Positions 4,668 through 7,301 of a DNA stretch of 7,301 bases are shown here, in pieces. The stretch lies in the NCBI GenBank assembly GCA_945866245.1, contig CAMBGW010000049.1, positions 1 to 7,301 on the forward strand, in the 5' to 3' direction. This DNA comes from Verrucomicrobia subdivision 6 bacterium (GTDB lineage Bacteria; Verrucomicrobiota; Verrucomicrobiia; Methylacidiphilales; Verrucolacustridaceae). The translations under genes and the position numbers were made by a program. Position 1 is the first letter of the stretch; every line of letters starts with the position of its first letter. The notes beneath the pieces were generated by a model that saw nothing but the letters and a program-made list of their open reading frames with translations, was not told where the DNA came from and made no database searches.

Positions 4668-7301
4668 CTACTTTGAGGAGGGCCGAATCGCTGCCTGAAA
4701 ATCTGGCTCAGATTGAATTTGCTGAAACATAGCCTCCGTGGCGATTTTCTCTCTCATGGGTAACCCACCCAGTCGAATCGACTCCTTTAAGTATTTATAA
4801 AAGTCGGGCCTGTTGCCAGATGCCATATAAAACTTTGCCAGCCCCAACTTTACCTCTGCATCGTCCGGAACCAGCTTCTCTAGTTTCTTCCCATACTCAA
4901 TCGCCTTGGGGACGCGGCTCTGGATGGCGAAATAGTTCACCACATCACGCAAAACCTCCACATTCGTTGCAAAAAGAGTCGCTCCCTGCGTGACCAGTAA
5001 ATCAGCCTTAACAATATTTCCCTCCTCGGAGTACTTACTCAAAAGCTCTTTAAAAACATCGATATTCCTCTCCTCACGAGCCCACCTCGCCTCTAAATCA
5101 GTCACCTCCTTACCCAGTGAAATGCGCCTCTCGCAGTTCGCCAGCAGCATCTCCAGCAACCCGTTGTTAGGATCCGCTTTCGCTGCCCTCTCAAGAATGT
5201 CCCTCAATTCAGAGACCCTCTTCTGCTTCATCAAAAGATCGGAAAAGTTGTTTAGCGTTTCCGTGTTGCCCGGCCACAGCTCTAAAGCCTGGCGATACGC
5301 TTGCTCCGCTGCTTCAGGCATTTTTCTCCACTTATAGATATTCCCCCCAGTATTTCTCAATTTTGAGAATGACCGCTGAGCATCAATATCATCTTCGAAA
5401 CGTGGATCCTTCTTCAAGTGGTCGATGTACTCCTTCCAATAATCCATATCGCCCTGAACCAACTCAGGGCTGAGAACAGGAACAGGATCTCTTTTGATTT
5501 CATAGCACAATCCATGCGGTACCGCGTTAGGGTAAGACCACTCCATCGGGAAGCTTTCCTCGACAAAGAATTTTCGTTGGTCTTTGTTCCGTTGCCAAAT
5601 CCACTCACCCACCATGGAATTAAGAACTGTCGGGTCGGAATTCGGATCGGGTGCAGTTGCATCAGTTTGCCTCTTCTCGATGGCCGCTTGATAAATGGCC
5701 ATAATATCTTCCTGGCGAGGCAATACTAAGGGGGCTTTCGGGAAATGCTTATCCCTACCTAACCACTTATCTACCCATCCTCTGGCCGTCGGGCGCTCGG
5801 TTGAGTAGTGATTGCGAATATACTGATTGTAAAAGGCATCGGCTAAAGCGTTTTGGGTAATGATATAAAGATCGCGACGATCAAAAGCCGGGTCTCGTTT
5901 GTCTTTCTTCTTTTCAAAGCTCTCAGAGAGAATCATGTAAGTTGGCACGAATCGACCTGGATCGGTTCCCCCGTAAACAAAGCTATCTTTGGGAAGGTCC
6001 GCCAGCATGTCTCTGCCATACATCCAACCAAACCAGTGGTCTCGTTGACTACAAAACGTAAGGTTTTGTCGAAAGCTGAAGGCCGCAATCCCACTAGAAA
6101 AAAGCAAGGCCGCACCCATGGCAACGGCAGGCTTACGAAGCCACCTCTCAAAAACAAGCCCCGAACCTAATCCTGCGAGCAGAACAAAAAAAGCGTGCGA
6201 AAAACCTAAATAAGGCATGTAAAGCAACCAGGCCGCTTCATCCGCCCCCGCTTGATCAAATGCAGGTTGCAGGAATCCCGCTAAGAGAAATCCAAAAGCA
6301 GTTACCTGAATCCACGATCGAATCGGTGGAGGTAACCCGCCCAAAAAAGCCACGGCCGCAACTAGGCCCAAAATTGCCAAAGGACTAAAGTTTGCCACAA
6401 TCTTTCGCCAATAAAGCTGTGAAAACTTTCCAAGGGTCTCACGGAAAGACGGTGGTTTGGGTGTTCCGGGGGGCGGTTCAGGAGGCGTCAGCAGCTCTTG
6501 CGGTGCTGCCCCCATGGCACGTCCCACCGTTTTTAGAAGTTGATCGGAGAGCTTTCCTGAATATTGGCTTCGGTTAACTGAATAAAAGAAACCCTCCTTG
6601 GTGCTCGTGAATCCCCAATTCATCGGAGGATTTGTCTGCGACGATAAAGGCATGTAGGCGTAGGGCGAAAGCCCTACCGTAACACCAAGAAGCACCAGAA
6701 CTCCTGTTCTCCAATGGGTTAGTTTTCGCTTGAGCAAGAGGCACAACACTAATCCTGCGGCAACGCAGTAAAGAAGGCGCACCGAGGAGTGCCAAGTGGG
6801 TTGCTCACCAGAAATACTGCCAAACCCCCAATAGACCAAGGCCGCAGCGACGCTGAGGTAAAGTAAACCCTCTCCCAAAAGATCTCTTCTTAGGAGAAGC
6901 ATCACCACGATAGGCAGAGGCGCTAGCGCTATCATTAAATGGTGATTGCTCATTCCCAGGGCGAAAAAGAAGGCAGACCATGCCAATCCGTTGGTCCAAG
7001 CCGGATTCCGCACCCAGCGATAGAGCACCCAAAGATAGAGCATAACAACGAGCACATGCAGTCCATACACCTCAGCGATAACTGCTTGGGACCACATCGA
7101 TACGCTGAAAGCAAATGAGGCTGCCCAGCCCACTGCAAGAATCAGTGCCAAACGATCTCGAACCCCTGCCCAACGAAGCGAGTTACATAGGATCAAACCG
7201 ACAATGCCCACCGCGATGGAAGAGCAGAAACCAGAGAATAGATTCACCTCCCACGCCCCATTGCCGAACGGTAATAGTTTAAACATATGCGCACCGATCG
7301 T
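4668..7301 (-). CDS. DUF2723 (GT-C glycosyltransferase-like) membrane protein with C-terminal TPR domain, 5' partial
   Basis: The frame ends at TAG (4670-4668) and is open to the window edge. A Met codon sits at 7286, but the five codons before it (T-I-G-A-H) are open and the sequence there already matches the interior of DUF2723 proteins, where 'LLPFGN.AW.VNL.S' follows the first loop. The true start and the acidic catalytic loop expected in the first periplasmic segment therefore lie beyond 7301. Numbering from that Met: multiple helices over about 12-405, with the family motifs WSQAVIAEVYGLH (65-77) and GMSNHH (111-116); a Pro-rich loop at 267-280; a periplasmic region with YGGTDPGRFVPTYMI (438-452) and ITQNALADAFY (476-486); and TPR-like helices over about 645-840 (for example AAEQAYRQALELWPGN, 659-674). 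Members resemble protein O-mannosyltransferases and are thought to transfer a sugar or act on exported proteins. Substrate is unknown. It runs convergent to the respiratory cluster and is probably unrelated to it. Confidence 0.9.
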   Translation of the reverse strand, partial: TIGAHMFKLLPFGNGAWEVNLFSGFCSSIAVGIVGLILCNSLRWAGVRDRLALILAVGWAASFAFSVSMWSQAVIAEVYGLHVLVVMLYLWVLYRWVRNPAWTNGLAWSAFFFALGMSNHHLMIALAPLPIVVMLLLRRDLLGEGLLYLSVAAALVYWGFGSISGEQPTWHSSVRLLYCVAAGLVLCLLLKRKLTHWRTGVLVLLGVTVGLSPYAYMPLSSQTNPPMNWGFTSTKEGFFYSVNRSQYSGKLSDQLLKTVGRAMGAAPQELLTPPEPPPGTPKPPSFRETLGKFSQLYWRKIVANFSPLAILGLVAAVAFLGGLPPPIRSWIQVTAFGFLLAGFLQPAFDQAGADEAAWLLYMPYLGFSHAFFVLLAGLGSGLVFERWLRKPAVAMGAALLFSSGIAAFSFRQNLTFCSQRDHWFGWMYGRDMLADLPKDSFVYGGTDPGRFVPTYMILSESFEKKKDKRDPAFDRRDLYIITQNALADAFYNQYIRNHYSTERPTARGWVDKWLGRDKHFPKAPLVLPRQEDIMAIYQAAIEKRQTDATAPDPNSDPTVLNSMVGEWIWQRNKDQRKFFVEESFPMEWSYPNAVPHGLCYEIKRDPVPVLSPELVQGDMDYWKEYIDHLKKDPRFEDDIDAQRSFSKLRNTGGNIYKWRKMPEAAEQAYRQALELWPGNTETLNNFSDLLMKQKRVSELRDILERAAKADPNNGLLEMLLANCERRISLGKEVTDLEARWAREERNIDVFKELLSKYSEEGNIVKADLLVTQGATLFATNVEVLRDVVNYFAIQSRVPKAIEYGKKLEKLVPDDAEVKLGLAKFYMASGNRPDFYKYLKESIRLGGLPMREKIATEAMFQQIQSEPDFQAAIRPSSK

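Noticed and set aside
4990..6170. Open + strand frames (4990-5337, 5418-5729, 5853-6170) antisense to the DUF2723/TPR gene
   Set aside because: They lie opposite conserved DUF2723 and TPR segments, and none shows a recognisable domain.
1..7301. CRISPR arrays, insertion sequences, tRNA genes, riboswitches or promoters
   Set aside because: I saw no repeat-spacer pattern, transposase, terminal inverted repeats or tRNA-like stems. The window is nearly all coding, with a single 67-bp gap, and both operon starts lie outside it.

Overview
The window is a stretch of bacterial chromosome carrying the 3' end of a respiratory gene cluster on the + strand (1-4600), which converges on a long - strand gene (4668 to beyond 7301). 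The cluster order, the cytochrome and CcoN/CcoO sequence style, and the neighbouring large DUF2723-plus-TPR membrane protein are what I would expect in Verrucomicrobiota or a related lineage of the PVC/FCB type. This is an inference from gene families; the window has no rRNA or phylogenetic marker and the genus cannot be read from it.

Layout. 1-192 is the C-terminus of ActE, a mono-haem cytochrome c of alternative complex III (ACIII, a quinol:electron-acceptor oxidoreductase). 196-1440 is complete actF, an integral membrane ACIII subunit. 1437-1916 encodes a small one-helix protein of a type I associate with ACIII/oxidase loci. 1913-3349 encodes a CcoN-family protein (cbb3-type oxidase / NO reductase subunit I fold). 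3351-3953 encodes a CcoO-like membrane cytochrome c. 3950-4600 encodes a second membrane-anchored mono-haem cytochrome c. The five junctions are a 3-bp gap, an ATGA overlap, an ATGA overlap, a 1-bp gap and an ATGA overlap, so the genes are almost certainly one transcript with coupled translation. 4601-4667 is a short convergent intergenic region with a hairpin. 4668-7301 (-) is a DUF2723 (GT-C glycosyltransferase-like) protein with C-terminal TPRs, whose 5' end lies outside the window.

The most striking point is the CcoN-like protein. Its scaffold motifs align with CcoN-type subunits, but every one of the six canonical histidines that bind low-spin haem, active-site haem and CuB is replaced, by T63, S204, S254, L255, Q340 and T342. 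By sequence it should not be an oxygen or NO reductase. Its partner CcoO-like cytochrome keeps CXXCH but has Cys in place of the distal Met ligand, with a nearby Tyr-to-His change. The next cytochrome c keeps both ligands. No catalytic oxidase subunit is visible in the window. My working hypothesis is that ACIII here carries an accessory 'pseudo-oxidase' module that serves as a membrane scaffold and electron-exit arm, handing electrons to a real terminal oxidase encoded elsewhere. That is inference from sequence alone.
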